Source: Halobacillus naozhouensis
Lineage (GTDB): Bacteria; Bacillota; Bacilli; Bacillales; Halobacillaceae
Length of the DNA: 64,000 nt
Reading direction: 5' to 3'
Assembly (NCBI RefSeq): GCF_029714185.1
Contig: NZ_CP121671.1
Span: 1,550,001 to 1,614,000 of the forward strand
The notes below the pieces were generated by a model, which was not told where the DNA came from, ran no database searches, and worked only from the letters and a program-made list of their open reading frames with translations. Positions 16,281 through 25,772 of this stretch are shown in pieces. A program made the position numbers and the translations under genes. Numbering within the stretch: position 1 is the first letter of the stretch; each line of letters starts with the position of its first letter.

Positions 16281-16868
16281 ATGCAATTAAACAAGATGGT
16301 CGACTTTCATAAAGCTGTAGGAGACCCGACGCGATTAAGGATTGTTTCACTCTTGCTTCATGGGCCGCTCCATGGTCAGGCGATCGCCCAAAAACTCGGA
16401 CTAAGACCTCCTACGATTACCCATCATATAAAAAAGTTAAGAGATACAGGGATGGTGTATTCGCGACGGGATAGAAATACGATTTATTTCTACTTAGATG
16501 AAAAGAAACTGGAATTTATGGCCACAGCGATTTTACGAATGGGAGATGAGACCGTGAAGAAAGACGAACTGCATGTAAACGAAGCTGAACAGCGCAAAAT
16601 TCTCAACAACTTTATAACAGAAGAAGGCATGTTAAAACAGATGCCAAGTCAACTGAAGAAGAAACTTGTGATTTTGTCATACTTCGTTCAAGGGTTTGAA
16701 CGAGGAACAGTTTATGAAGAGCACGAAGTAAACGACTATATTAAACAGTTTTATGGGGATTATGCAACCATGAGACGCGAATGGATTATGCAACAGTTTA
16801 TGTATCGTGAGAATAATAAATATGAGCTTAATCCAGAAGAAATGTGGCCAATGGTTGTAAAAAGGTGA
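16281..16868 (+). CDS. ArsR-type regulator with DUF2087 domain
   Basis: 195-residue repressor. Residues 5-75 form an ArsR winged helix (FHKAVGDPTRLRIVSLLLHG, PPTITHHIKKLRDTGMV). Residues 105-192 are a DUF2087 domain (RKILNNFITEEGML...YFVQGFERGTVYEEHEVN...). No metal-binding CxC is seen, so the signal is unlikely to be a metal. It is followed, after a terminator and a copy of its operator, by an MFS pump that it presumably controls. ATG 16281 follows AAGGGAGGGGA. Confidence 0.88.
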   Translation: MQLNKMVDFHKAVGDPTRLRIVSLLLHGPLHGQAIAQKLGLRPPTITHHIKKLRDTGMVYSRRDRNTIYFYLDEKKLEFMATAILRMGDETVKKDELHVNEAEQRKILNNFITEEGMLKQMPSQLKKKLVILSYFVQGFERGTVYEEHEVNDYIKQFYGDYATMRREWIMQQFMYRENNKYELNPEEMWPMVVKR

Positions 16869-16888
16869 TCACGCTGTCACCTTTTTTT
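16858..16888 (+). terminator. Terminator between regulator and pump
   Basis: AAAGGTGA/TCACCTTT stem with T7, overlapping the stop codon of the regulator gene. Confidence 0.75.
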
Positions 16889-16900
16889 ATTTGGGTAACT

Positions 16901-16920
16901 AATTAGATGGTTGTCTAATT
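16901..16920 (+). promoter_or_regulatory. Second TTAGA operator, before the MFS gene
   Basis: Perfect 7-bp arms AATTAGA and TCTAATT separated by 6 bases, the same words as the operator at 16233-16254. Confidence 0.65.
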
Positions 16921-16936
16921 TAAGGGGGGAAGGGTT

Positions 16937-18166
16937 ATTTTTCTTCATCACCATTCTTACAAGTATTTATTTTACTCAGGTATTGTTAACGGGGTGGGGG
17001 ATCGGTTCAGCCAGGTGGCTGTATTAGCTTTATTGCTGGAATTAACAGGGTCTGGTTTAGCGGTAGGTATTTTAATGGGGATGCGTGTTTTGCCTTACTT
17101 GATTTTGTCTCCTGTTGCAGGAAAATTCGCAGATATTTGGGATCGCCGCAAGATGATGATGGTGACAGATATAGCCAGAGTCCCTTTTGCCTTTTCGTTC
17201 CTCTTCGTTCAATCGCAAGATGATCTCTGGATTCTCTATAGCAGTATGTTTGTCTTAGCTTGCGGAGAAGCCATTTATCAACCGGTTAGAAAAAGCAGTA
17301 TTGGTGTGTTGGTCGAAGAGCAGCATTACGCCAAAGTAAATGGATTCGAACAAGTGGTCATCGGGATTGTGCTTATTATCGGTTCAATTACAGGCGGACT
17401 GGTTGCTTTTTTAATCGGAAAAGATGTGGCGTTTATCCTTAATGGATGTACGTTCATGGCCGCCGCGTCTCTCATTTATCCTCTTAAGTTTAAACGGCAG
17501 AAGTCGCAACAGTCACCGGCAATACCCGTTCAAAAGCCCCGAGCCAAACTGGATCCTATGGTTCTATTCATCGTGGTCATCCTGGGGGTTAGTGCTGGAT
17601 TGGATGGTTTATTTAACATACTGATCAGTTACTACGGAGCAGAAACGTTCAATTTGGGTGAGTTAGGAATCGGTCTGCTTTATGGAGCATTAGGAATAGG
17701 CCTGGTGATGAGTTTCTTTATTTCTAAGCAAGTGAAAGGGAAAATGCTCCTCATCGGAATCATTACAATTGGAATGGAAGGAGTATTACAAATGTTGGCC
17801 AGTCAAGCTTCTGTAATATGGGCGGCTGCTCTAGCTTTTACAGGGATTTCACTTTTTGGCGGGGTAGGAGCTGCATGCTTTGATACTTTGGTGATGGCCC
17901 GGACGCCGAAATCCGATCAAGGAAGAGTATTCGGGTTCATCGAGTCGTTAACGAATGTCGTGATTGGACTGGCGATGTTTGGGTCCGGATGGCTTCTCGA
18001 TTCGTTTGCTGCTAGGCAGGTGGGGTTTATCGGCGGAATCGCTGCTATTGGGTCAATGGTTTTATTTATAGTCTTATATAGTTTTTATTTTCACAAAATT
18101 ATAGAAAATTCTCGAAAAATGGTAAAAAAATATGAAAAAAGGTCGATAAAACATACAGAAGAGTAA
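16937..18166 (+). CDS. MFS transporter; probable ATT start
   Basis: 409-residue major facilitator with 10-12 helices, of the macrolide/multidrug-efflux type (GDRFSQVAVLALLLELTGSG at the start, KFADIWDRRKMM in the loop between helices 2 and 3). The first conventional start in frame, GTG 16994, would cut helix 1 in half and has no ribosome binding site. ATT 16937 lies about 4-8 bases after AAGGGGGGAAGG and restores YKYLFYSGIVNGVGDRF, the usual first helix. An in-frame stop lies at 16916. It is linked to the ArsR regulator by shared operators. The substrate is unknown. Confidence 0.8.
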   Translation: MFLHHHSYKYLFYSGIVNGVGDRFSQVAVLALLLELTGSGLAVGILMGMRVLPYLILSPVAGKFADIWDRRKMMMVTDIARVPFAFSFLFVQSQDDLWILYSSMFVLACGEAIYQPVRKSSIGVLVEEQHYAKVNGFEQVVIGIVLIIGSITGGLVAFLIGKDVAFILNGCTFMAAASLIYPLKFKRQKSQQSPAIPVQKPRAKLDPMVLFIVVILGVSAGLDGLFNILISYYGAETFNLGELGIGLLYGALGIGLVMSFFISKQVKGKMLLIGIITIGMEGVLQMLASQASVIWAAALAFTGISLFGGVGAACFDTLVMARTPKSDQGRVFGFIESLTNVVIGLAMFGSGWLLDSFAARQVGFIGGIAAIGSMVLFIVLYSFYFHKIIENSRKMVKKYEKRSIKHTEE

Positions 18167-18179
18167 AGGGGGAGAGTAA

Positions 18180-20255
18180 GTGAAGCTATTAAAAAAAAGT
18201 TATGGATTTTTTACGAAGAGAATCCAACGACAGATTCTTTTTCCATTTTTATTTTTAATTTTATTAACAGGATTTGTAGTAGCTGGAACGAGTTATTGGT
18301 TTAGTTTGAACAACATGAAGGAAACGATGACGAAGAACGTCGAACAACAAATGACTATGATGAGTGATTCATTTGATACCTTGTTTGACAGCATCAGTCA
18401 CAACGTGAATCGTTATGCAGAAGATAATCAGCTAGCGAATCCACAGGAAATGAGCGAGGACATTCTTGCGAGTTTTGCAAGTACCAAAGAAGCTAACCCA
18501 TACATTTTAAATATTTATATGGGCGACAAGGATACGAAGGATATGTTTATCTTTCCCGAAACCGAGCTAGGCTCAGACTATGATCCGACAACGCGCCCCT
18601 GGTTTACAAAGTCGGTAGAGCAGACAGGTGAAGTCATCTGGACAGAGCCCTACACAGATGCTGCGACAGGCGATACGATCGTAAGTGCTGCCCGGGCAAT
18701 CGAACAAAATGGCAGTGTTACCGGAGTTTTTTCGATCGATTTTACGGTGAATACGTTATTTAACATGATCGAGAAAGTAGAGGTGGGGCAGACAGGTGAC
18801 GCGATGTTACTTAGTGAAACAGGGATTTATCTGGCGCATCCAAACGAAGAGATGATCGGTAAAACGGCTGAGAAAGCACCTTTTTATGACACATTAATGT
18901 CAAGTGAAGCGGGGTCTTATGAGTACAGTAAAGGTGGAAAACAGAAAATTATTGCCTTTGCCACCAATCCTAAAACAGGATGGAAAATGGCCGGGACGGT
19001 GAATGTATCAGACTTTGTGGCCCAGGCCAACACGATTATTTTACCGATCGTGATTGTGCTCGCGATTGTGATTTTAATTTCCCTGGGGATAGCCGTATTA
19101 GTGACGCGTTATCTTACCAAACCGATCAAGCACTTGCAGAAATTAATGAATAAAGCCGGGCAAGGGGATTTTGCCATTGCGGTAAAAATTGTTCGAAATG
19201 ATGAAATTGGTGAACTGTCAGAGGATTTTGAGAGAATGATGGCATCGATTCGTGAACTGATTGCAAACGTGAAATCGTCTTCTAATCTTGTAAGCAGTTC
19301 TGCTGAAAATGTAGTCGCCAATGCCGAGCAGAACGCAGCTGCTTCGAACGAGATTTCCCGGGCAATACAAGATATCGCAAGTGGAGCTCAGTCTCAGGCG
19401 GAGTACATGGAAAGCAGTGTCAATTCATCCCAAACACTCGCTTCAACCATTAACGATGTCGTCACTCAAAGTGAACGAATTAAAACGCAGTCTGATGAGT
19501 TGCTCGATCGCTCTGAAGAAGCGAAATCGATCGTTGAGAAGCTGCGCAGCCACTCTAATCAAACGACAAACATGACAACTGAAATGAAAGAATCGATTCA
19601 TGAATTACAAGATAGTTCAGAAAATATTAATCAGGTCGTAAGCACGATTTCTGGGATTGCCGGGCAGACGAATTTGCTGGCCCTAAATGCCGCTATTGAA
19701 GCAGCCAGAGCCGGAGAAGCCGGAAAAGGATTTGCTGTCGTAGCTGAAGAAGTGAGGAAGCTGGCTGAACAGTCGGAATCAGCTCTGACCGATGTTGCGA
19801 AAATGATCCATCATATGCAAACCCGAACAGCAGCGATCGTAGAGTTGATCGAACAAACTGGGGATGTCGTGGTAGAGCAAGAGCAATCTGTGAATGCGAC
19901 CGAGCAATCCTTCGAAGGCGTGTTTGCGAATATTTCTGATAACGTTCAGTCCATTAACCAGATTATTTCTTCCATGAAGCAAATGGATAAGGAGAAGAAT
20001 CAACTTGTGGCGACGATTGATGAGATTAGTTCTGTAACGGAAGAAACAGCGGCAGGGGCAGAGCAAGTGTCAGCCTCCATTCAGGAAAGCAATTCTGCGA
20101 TGGAACAGCTCAACCACTTGGCTGAGGAACTGGAGAATGTCGCCTCATCAATGAACGATTCCTTGCAGAATTTCAAGTTAGATAAGGACCATGGCGCAGA
20201 AGGGGAAGTTGTACCATTAGAGAAAGATAACAAGTGGGGCCAAAAAGCAGGATAA
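18180..20255 (+). CDS. Methyl-accepting chemotaxis protein
   Basis: 691-residue chemoreceptor. Membrane helix 1 at about residues 20-42, an extracellular dCache/PDC sensor (40-280, with DPTTRPWFTKSV), helix 2 at 283-307, HAMP (308-362), and a cytoplasmic signalling coil with the conserved tip AALNAAIEAARAGEAGKGFA and VAEEVRKLAEQS. It senses a small molecule outside the cell and signals through CheW/CheA. GTG 18180 follows GGGGGAGA. It is 13 bases after the MFS gene, so the two may share a transcript. Confidence 0.93.
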   Translation: MKLLKKSYGFFTKRIQRQILFPFLFLILLTGFVVAGTSYWFSLNNMKETMTKNVEQQMTMMSDSFDTLFDSISHNVNRYAEDNQLANPQEMSEDILASFASTKEANPYILNIYMGDKDTKDMFIFPETELGSDYDPTTRPWFTKSVEQTGEVIWTEPYTDAATGDTIVSAARAIEQNGSVTGVFSIDFTVNTLFNMIEKVEVGQTGDAMLLSETGIYLAHPNEEMIGKTAEKAPFYDTLMSSEAGSYEYSKGGKQKIIAFATNPKTGWKMAGTVNVSDFVAQANTIILPIVIVLAIVILISLGIAVLVTRYLTKPIKHLQKLMNKAGQGDFAIAVKIVRNDEIGELSEDFERMMASIRELIANVKSSSNLVSSSAENVVANAEQNAAASNEISRAIQDIASGAQSQAEYMESSVNSSQTLASTINDVVTQSERIKTQSDELLDRSEEAKSIVEKLRSHSNQTTNMTTEMKESIHELQDSSENINQVVSTISGIAGQTNLLALNAAIEAARAGEAGKGFAVVAEEVRKLAEQSESALTDVAKMIHHMQTRTAAIVELIEQTGDVVVEQEQSVNATEQSFEGVFANISDNVQSINQIISSMKQMDKEKNQLVATIDEISSVTEETAAGAEQVSASIQESNSAMEQLNHLAEELENVASSMNDSLQNFKLDKDHGAEGEVVPLEKDNKWGQKAG

Positions 20256-20260
20256 TTTTT

Positions 20261-20291
20261 AAATGTGACCCGATCACGGGTCACATTTTTA
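20261..20291 (+). terminator. Terminator after the chemoreceptor
   Basis: AAATGTGACCCG/CGGGTCACATTT stem with a T-rich end. Confidence 0.85.
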
Positions 20292-20477
20292 ATTCTTTAG
20301 AGGTTTGAAAACTAGGTAAACAGGGAACTTTTCAGTAAATTGTTCGAAGTGGAGGGGGCTTATGATCTAACTATTCTGCCAATTGGATGTTGCAGCAGGG
20401 AGAATCTTAATCTCGCTGCGGAGTGGTCTCTTTTGATTGGCGTGATAAATGATTACTTAAAGAAGGAGGAACTACAA

Positions 20478-23429
20478 TTGTTAGAACGTGACCATACAGT
20501 AGTAACAATTAATGAAAAGGAATATTTAGCAGATCCAGGTCAAAACCTTGTGGAACTGCTTAACACAACGGATGAGAATGTACCGCAGATTTGTTACAAC
20601 GAGTCACTAGGGCCAATTGAGACATGCGATACTTGCATTGTTCAAGTTAATGGAGAGCTGGTGCGAGCTTGTGGAACGAAAGTAGAAGCGGGGATGAAGG
20701 TTCAAACGAAACTGCCTCATGTACATAAAGCACAGAAAGAGTCGTTGGACCGTATCTTAGAAAATCATGAGCTTTACTGCACGGTATGTGATTACAATAA
20801 CGGTTCATGTGAAATCCATAATACGATGGCGGAATTTGGCCTCGAGCACCAGTCCAGACCATTTGAACCCAAGCCGTACAATCGCGATGAATCCGGTTCC
20901 TTTTATCGGTATGATCCGGATCAATGTATACTTTGCGGGCGTTGTGTGGAAGTATGTCAGGATATCGAAGTTAACGAGACCCTGACAATTGATTGGGAAC
21001 GCCAGGAGCCGCGCGTTATTTGGGATAATGATGTGCCGATTGATCAATCCTCCTGTGTCAATTGCGGTCAGTGTGCCACGGTCTGTCCTTGTAATGCCAT
21101 TATGGAAAAAGGAATGGAAGGGGAGGCCGGATTTCTTACGGACCAGCAGCCAGGGATTTTAAGGTCGATGATCGAATTAACGAAGAAAGCTGAAACAGGT
21201 TATGGCCCCCTTTTTGCCGTATCAGATACGGAAGCGGAAATGCGTGAAGAGCGGATTAAGAAGACGAAAACGGTTTGTACCTATTGTGGTGTCGGATGTT
21301 CGTTTGATGTGTGGACAAAGGATCGGAAAGTTCTTAAAGTCGAACCGAGTGCCGAATCTCCAGCCAATGGGATTTCCACGTGTGTGAAAGGGAAGTTTGG
21401 CTGGGATTACGTCAATAGTGAAGATCGCTTAACGAAACCGTTGATCCGCAGAGGTGATTCGTTTGAAGAGGTCGAATGGAATGAGGCCATTGCTTATGTC
21501 GCTGAACGAATCAAAGAAATTAAAGCAGAAAAAGGTGCAGATGATTTAGGATTTATCTCTTCTTCTAAAGCCACGAATGAAGAGTCTTACCTTATGCAGA
21601 AACTGTCCCGGCAAGTCATTGGGACGAATAACGTGGACAATTGTTCCCGTTATTGTCAATCTCCAGCCACTAAAGGATTATTCAGAACGGTAGGACATGG
21701 AGGAGATTCCGGTTCGATCGACGATATCGCCAAAGCAGACCTCGTCATCACGATCGGTTCCAATACGGCGGAGTCACACCCTGTGCTGGCTTCCAGAATC
21801 AAACGGTCTCAAAAGCTGTTTGGCCAGAAACTCTATGTCTTTGACCTAAGAAAATATGAAATGGCTACAAGAGCTGATCGCTTTTATCAGCCAAATTCCG
21901 GAACAGATTTAGTGTGGCTGTCGGCGATAACGAAGTATATTTTAGATCAGGGATTAGAAGATAAAACATTCCTAGACGAATGGGTCAATGGTTTTGATGA
22001 ATACAGAGAAAGCCTGGAACCATTTACGATGGACTATGCCTCGGATTTAACGGGCATCCCGAAAGAGGAACTTATGGAAGTAGCCGAAGAAATAGCTTCA
22101 TCCGAACGTGTAGCCATTTGCTGGGCAATGGGAGTGACGCAGCATACCCGTGGAAGTGATACGAGTACCGCGATTTCAAACTTGCTGCTGGTTACGGGTA
22201 ACTATATGAAGCCGGGCTGCGGTGCATATCCACTAAGAGGCCATAATAATGTTCAAGGCTGCAGTGACTTTGGCAGCATGCCGAACTTCTTCCCAGGTTA
22301 TGAGAAAACAGAAGACGACGAGGTTCGCAAGCGTTATGAACAAGCGTGGGGTGTCGACCTTCCAAAAGAACCGGGAAAAGATAATCACCAGATGATTGAA
22401 GCGATCCATGATGACAATCTTAGTGCCATGTATGTAATGGGTGAGGACACAGGAATAGTAGATGCTAATATTAACTATGTAACCGCCGCCTTTGAAAAAC
22501 TCGATCTCTTTATTGTCCAGGATCTGTTTTTAACCAAAACAGCTGAGTATGCAGATGTGGTGTTACCTGCGTCACCGAGCCTCGAGAAAGAGGGCACCTT
22601 TACGAATACAGAACGCCGTATCCAGCGGTTATACAAATCCCTGGACCCTCTCCCTGGATCTAAACCAGATTGGGAGATTCTCCAGCTGATTGCGAAAGAG
22701 CTTGGGCATGACTGGGGCTATGAGCATCCTGGTGAGATAATGGAGGAAGCGGCCAGCCTGACTCCACTGTTTGCCGGCGTATCGTATGAACGATTAGAAG
22801 GGTATAAATCCTTGCAATGGCCAGTTGCTGAAGATGGAACAGATGAGCCGCTTCTGTTTCTGGATGGGTTCCCTTTTGACGATAAAAAAGCGAAGTTGTT
22901 CCCGCTGGATTATGAACTGGAATACAAGACGACAGAAAAATATGATTTACACGTAAATAACGGTCGTATCCTTGAACATTTCCATGAAGGGAATATGACT
23001 TATAAGTCTGAAGGGATTACGAGGAAAACACCAAGTGCCTGGATCGAGGTTTCAGAAAAACTAGCGAAAGAACGCGACCTGAACGAGGGTGCAACTGTGA
23101 AGTTATACTCTGATGCTGGGGAAGCTGAGGGTGTTGTGACCATTACAGATCGAGTCAGAGGCAAGGAACTGTACATTCCGTTAAATGATAATGGAAAATC
23201 AGCGATTAATTTCTTGACAGATAACAGCGTAGATAAGGATAGTAATACGCCGGCCTACAAAGAAATAGCGGTTTACATGGAAGTCGTGAAGAAAGAAGGA
23301 AAGTCACCGATCCCTCCTAATAACCATCGAAGAGGAAATCCTGTTCCCCAAATCAGTGTGCAAGTTCAGAAGAAGTGGGAGCGTAATGATTATGAATTCC
23401 CAGGAAATCAGGTGAATAAGAATGGCTAA
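20478..23429 (+). CDS. fdhF: Formate dehydrogenase alpha subunit (molybdopterin, Fe-S), YjgC type
   Basis: 983-residue molybdoenzyme that oxidises formate. The N-terminal 2Fe-2S domain (CYNESLGPIETCDTC) is followed by a His/Cys segment, two ferredoxin clusters (CILCGRCVEVC, CVNCGQCATVCPC), a further 4Fe-4S cluster (CTYCGVGC) and the bis-MGD catalytic core with a molydopterin-binding C-terminal domain. The active-site residue is Cys (NVDNCSRYCQSPA) rather than selenocysteine. TTG 20478 is chosen for the AGAAGGAGGA site 7 bases upstream; the frame stays open back to 20340 without a usable site. Overlap by 8 bases with the DUF1641 gene shows an operon. Confidence 0.92.
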   Translation: MLERDHTVVTINEKEYLADPGQNLVELLNTTDENVPQICYNESLGPIETCDTCIVQVNGELVRACGTKVEAGMKVQTKLPHVHKAQKESLDRILENHELYCTVCDYNNGSCEIHNTMAEFGLEHQSRPFEPKPYNRDESGSFYRYDPDQCILCGRCVEVCQDIEVNETLTIDWERQEPRVIWDNDVPIDQSSCVNCGQCATVCPCNAIMEKGMEGEAGFLTDQQPGILRSMIELTKKAETGYGPLFAVSDTEAEMREERIKKTKTVCTYCGVGCSFDVWTKDRKVLKVEPSAESPANGISTCVKGKFGWDYVNSEDRLTKPLIRRGDSFEEVEWNEAIAYVAERIKEIKAEKGADDLGFISSSKATNEESYLMQKLSRQVIGTNNVDNCSRYCQSPATKGLFRTVGHGGDSGSIDDIAKADLVITIGSNTAESHPVLASRIKRSQKLFGQKLYVFDLRKYEMATRADRFYQPNSGTDLVWLSAITKYILDQGLEDKTFLDEWVNGFDEYRESLEPFTMDYASDLTGIPKEELMEVAEEIASSERVAICWAMGVTQHTRGSDTSTAISNLLLVTGNYMKPGCGAYPLRGHNNVQGCSDFGSMPNFFPGYEKTEDDEVRKRYEQAWGVDLPKEPGKDNHQMIEAIHDDNLSAMYVMGEDTGIVDANINYVTAAFEKLDLFIVQDLFLTKTAEYADVVLPASPSLEKEGTFTNTERRIQRLYKSLDPLPGSKPDWEILQLIAKELGHDWGYEHPGEIMEEAASLTPLFAGVSYERLEGYKSLQWPVAEDGTDEPLLFLDGFPFDDKKAKLFPLDYELEYKTTEKYDLHVNNGRILEHFHEGNMTYKSEGITRKTPSAWIEVSEKLAKERDLNEGATVKLYSDAGEAEGVVTITDRVRGKELYIPLNDNGKSAINFLTDNSVDKDSNTPAYKEIAVYMEVVKKEGKSPIPPNNHRRGNPVPQISVQVQKKWERNDYEFPGNQVNKNG

Positions 23430-23889
23430 GTCGATCAGAAGTGTGAAACCGATGGAAGTGCCTCGGGAGGAACAAATCGAAAAAGATGTTTCTGAAGTAA
23501 AAGAAGCAGTTGCTGATAATAAGGATGCCATATTAAAAGGGATTAAACTGCTGAAGGCGTTAGAAGAAGGCGGGACGCTCGATTCCGCCTACGCCTTCAC
23601 GAAGAAGAAGAAAGAGGCTTTAGGTTATGTGGCCAATGAATTAAACAAAGAGCAGTATACTCCATTGATTGAGAACTTACCGGAGCTGGTTTTCCTGCTC
23701 GGCGAACTTGATGTGAAATCGTTACGTGAATTAACAGATCGAGTGAATCAGGGAATTGAACAAATGAATACAGAGGACCCAGCTAAAAAGACCTCCGTCT
23801 TTGATTTAGCTAAGGCCTTGAAGGACCCTGAAATCAACCGAAGTATCACGATGATGATGCAGTTCTTAAAAGGGATGGGCCGTCGGTAA
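23422..23889 (+). CDS. yjgD: DUF1641 protein, formate dehydrogenase partner (YjgD)
   Basis: 155-residue helical cytoplasmic protein of the DUF1641 family (LLKALEEGGTLDSAYAF, LLGELDVKSLRELTDRVNQG). B. subtilis has the same yjgC-yjgD order. It is probably an accessory or maturation subunit of the formate dehydrogenase, which is inferred from the context. The start ATG 23422 lies inside the end of the upstream gene, after AGGTGA, so translation is coupled. Confidence 0.88.
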   Translation: MAKSIRSVKPMEVPREEQIEKDVSEVKEAVADNKDAILKGIKLLKALEEGGTLDSAYAFTKKKKEALGYVANELNKEQYTPLIENLPELVFLLGELDVKSLRELTDRVNQGIEQMNTEDPAKKTSVFDLAKALKDPEINRSITMMMQFLKGMGRR

Positions 23890-23892
23890 TTA

Positions 23893-23933
23893 AAAAGAGC
23901 TTCTCGACCAATAGTATGTCGAGAAGCTCTTTC
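23893..23933. terminator. Bidirectional terminator
   Basis: A 15-bp stem AAAGAGCTTCTCGAC/GTCGAGAAGCTCTTT between the convergent yjgD and yqgC genes. Confidence 0.85.
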
Positions 23934-23937
23934 TCAT

Positions 23938-24420
23938 TTAGAGCCAAGTTTCGATAAAGAACCAGATAATCATAATTAATTGGATCATGACTTTCGCCAC
24001 TGACCCACTAAGAAAACCAAATAAAGAACCTAAAGAGGCTTTAAAGGCTTCTTCTGTTGAACGCTTTTGAACGAGTTCAACGATGAGAACGAGAACGAAG
24101 GGAAGGATGATAATTCCAAACGGCGGTATAATAAAGGAGCCGATAATCACACCAATGGCAGCGGAGCGTTCTCCCCACTTACTGCCACCGTAGCGTTTCA
24201 CGAAGTAGCTGTTCGCAATGATATCAGCGACAATTAAAATCACTGTTAAAATGACCATGCCGATCCAGAATAAAACCGATAATTCCTCTCCATTTATAAA
24301 GAAAAAGTAGGCGAGGAAGCCAAGCCAAAGCACGAGAGGCCCTGGGATGATCGGGAAAATGATACTAGCAAAGCTGGCTAGAAATAAGGCCATAATAATG
24401 ACCCAAATCAGTATGTCCAT
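23938..24420 (-). CDS. yqgC: DUF456 membrane protein (YqgC)
   Basis: 160-residue, largely hydrophobic protein with four or five membrane helices and two glycine-rich internal parts. The motifs IIPGPLVLWLGFLAYF and SKWGERSAAIGVIIGSF are typical of DUF456 (B. subtilis YqgC). The role is unknown. ATG 24420 follows AGGAGGAAAACT. It stands alone on the minus strand. Confidence 0.88.
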   Translation of the reverse strand: MDILIWVIIMALFLASFASIIFPIIPGPLVLWLGFLAYFFFINGEELSVLFWIGMVILTVILIVADIIANSYFVKRYGGSKWGERSAAIGVIIGSFIIPPFGIIILPFVLVLIVELVQKRSTEEAFKASLGSLFGFLSGSVAKVMIQLIMIIWFFIETWL

Positions 24421-24533
24421 GTAATAGTTTTCCTCCTATAGAAACCGTATACTGTGCCTTTATACGTTGCACATCCTCGTTTAGTTTCAACCATTTTTTA
24501 ATCGTGACCACATCCATTCTATCACATGCATAA

Positions 24534-24570
24534 GAAAAACCGGACTTCATATAACTGAGTCCGGTTTTTT
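24534..24570 (-). terminator. Terminator of the aldo/keto reductase gene
   Basis: AAAAACCGGACT/AGTCCGGTTTTT stem with T-rich ends on both strands. It directly follows the yhdN stop on the minus strand. Confidence 0.8.
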
Positions 24571-24574
24571 CATG

Positions 24575-25582
24575 TTATTTAATTCCTAAATTCTGTCGAT
24601 CAGGTGGTGCCATAAACTCAGGTCCTACTGGTTCTTTAATGTGTTTTAAGAGAATCTCATCAATATCGTGCATGCTTTCCTCATCAATGGTAAAGCTGTT
24701 GACCTCTTCGACGGGGTCCAATTGATCGGGGCGTCGTCCGCCCATAAGTGCGATCCCTGAACCTGGTTGTTGAAGCACCCATTTTAACGCTAGGTGAAGA
24801 ACATGTTTGCCAAATCGGTCCTGGGCCAGCTTATCGAGTTCCTCTACAGCATTCAAATATTGGCTGAAGCGTGGCTGTTGGAACTTCGGATCATTATTTC
24901 TCAAATCGTCGCCTTTGAACTCCCGATCCGCTGTCATTTTGCCTGACAGTAATCCGCGGCATAGTGAACCATAAGAGACAGTGGTGATATTGTGTTCTTT
25001 CGTGTACGGCAGCACTTCATTTTCAATCCCGCGTTCAAATAAGTTGTACGGAGGCTGCAACGTATGAATCGGGGCGGCCTCCTTGAACACGTCCATTTGT
25101 TCTGGAGAGAAGTTGCTCACGCCAATAGCTCTGATTTTCCCTTGTTTGTACAAGTAATGAAGAGCCTCTGCGGTTTCATGGAGTGGAATCATCGGATCAG
25201 GCCAGTGAAGCTGATAAAGGTCAATGTAATCTGTTTGCAGACGATTCAATGAATCTTCAATCTCTTGATGGATGCGCTCTTTGCTTCCATTTCGAAAGAC
25301 CGTTTCGTCCTGCTGCCACTCCATGCCTACTTTAGTGGCCAGCAGGACCTCATCACGGCTGCCTTTCTCTTTTAGCGCTTTGCCAATAATCTCTTCCGAC
25401 CGTCCAAACCCGTAGGCAGGAGCCGTATCAATCAGGTTAATTCCTTTATCTAGCGCGGAATGGATTGTTTTGATGGACTGTTGTTCATCTGTTCCACCCC
25501 ACATCCAGCCGCCTATGGCCCACGTTCCCAGGCCAATTCGACTGGCTTCTAAGTTAGTATTACTTATATTCAGTGTTTCCAT
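24575..25582 (-). CDS. yhdN: Aldo/keto reductase, YhdN type
   Basis: 335-residue NADPH-dependent aldo/keto reductase (AKR11 group). The barrel motifs GLGTWAIGGWMWGGTDE, DTAPAYGFGRSEEIIGKAL (catalytic Asp and Tyr), ATKVG (Lys), DLYQLHWPDP (His) and the C-terminal PVGPEFMAPP closely match B. subtilis YhdN, a general stress protein acting on methylglyoxal and other aldehydes. ATG 25582 follows TTGGAGGTGG. It is divergent from the TetR gene, whose product might control it. Confidence 0.9.
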   Translation of the reverse strand: METLNISNTNLEASRIGLGTWAIGGWMWGGTDEQQSIKTIHSALDKGINLIDTAPAYGFGRSEEIIGKALKEKGSRDEVLLATKVGMEWQQDETVFRNGSKERIHQEIEDSLNRLQTDYIDLYQLHWPDPMIPLHETAEALHYLYKQGKIRAIGVSNFSPEQMDVFKEAAPIHTLQPPYNLFERGIENEVLPYTKEHNITTVSYGSLCRGLLSGKMTADREFKGDDLRNNDPKFQQPRFSQYLNAVEELDKLAQDRFGKHVLHLALKWVLQQPGSGIALMGGRRPDQLDPVEEVNSFTIDEESMHDIDEILLKHIKEPVGPEFMAPPDRQNLGIK

Positions 25583-25710
25583 CTTTCCACCTCCAAGGGG
25601 CTTAAGAAAATCTTCTCAGGGAATGTACCCGTTATTGGCGGTGGTTAATCAGCGGGGGTTACGGTTCAATCTGTATCAGTTAGTGTCACTCCCTATCTAA
25701 CTAGTGATGT

Positions 25711-25738
25711 GTTATGATTAATTTTAATCGATTATAAC
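25711..25738. promoter_or_regulatory. Candidate TetR operator
   Basis: GTTAT and ATAAC arms enclose a partly palindromic AT-rich core in the divergent region before the TetR gene. A second loose repeat, AGTTAG...CTAACT, lies just upstream (25678-25702). Both are suggestive only. Confidence 0.35.
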
Positions 25739-25772
25739 CGTGGTTCAGGCAATTGTACGAGGTGGTATTTCA

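Noticed and set aside
20340..20477. N-terminal extension of the formate dehydrogenase
   Set aside because: The frame is open, but the strong site AGAAGGAGGA stands right before TTG 20478 and the family N terminus begins there. A Moco riboswitch was also looked for in this leader and not seen.
24365..24550. 61-codon minus-strand frame upstream of yqgC
   Set aside because: Overlaps the yqgC start in another frame and has no ribosome binding site.
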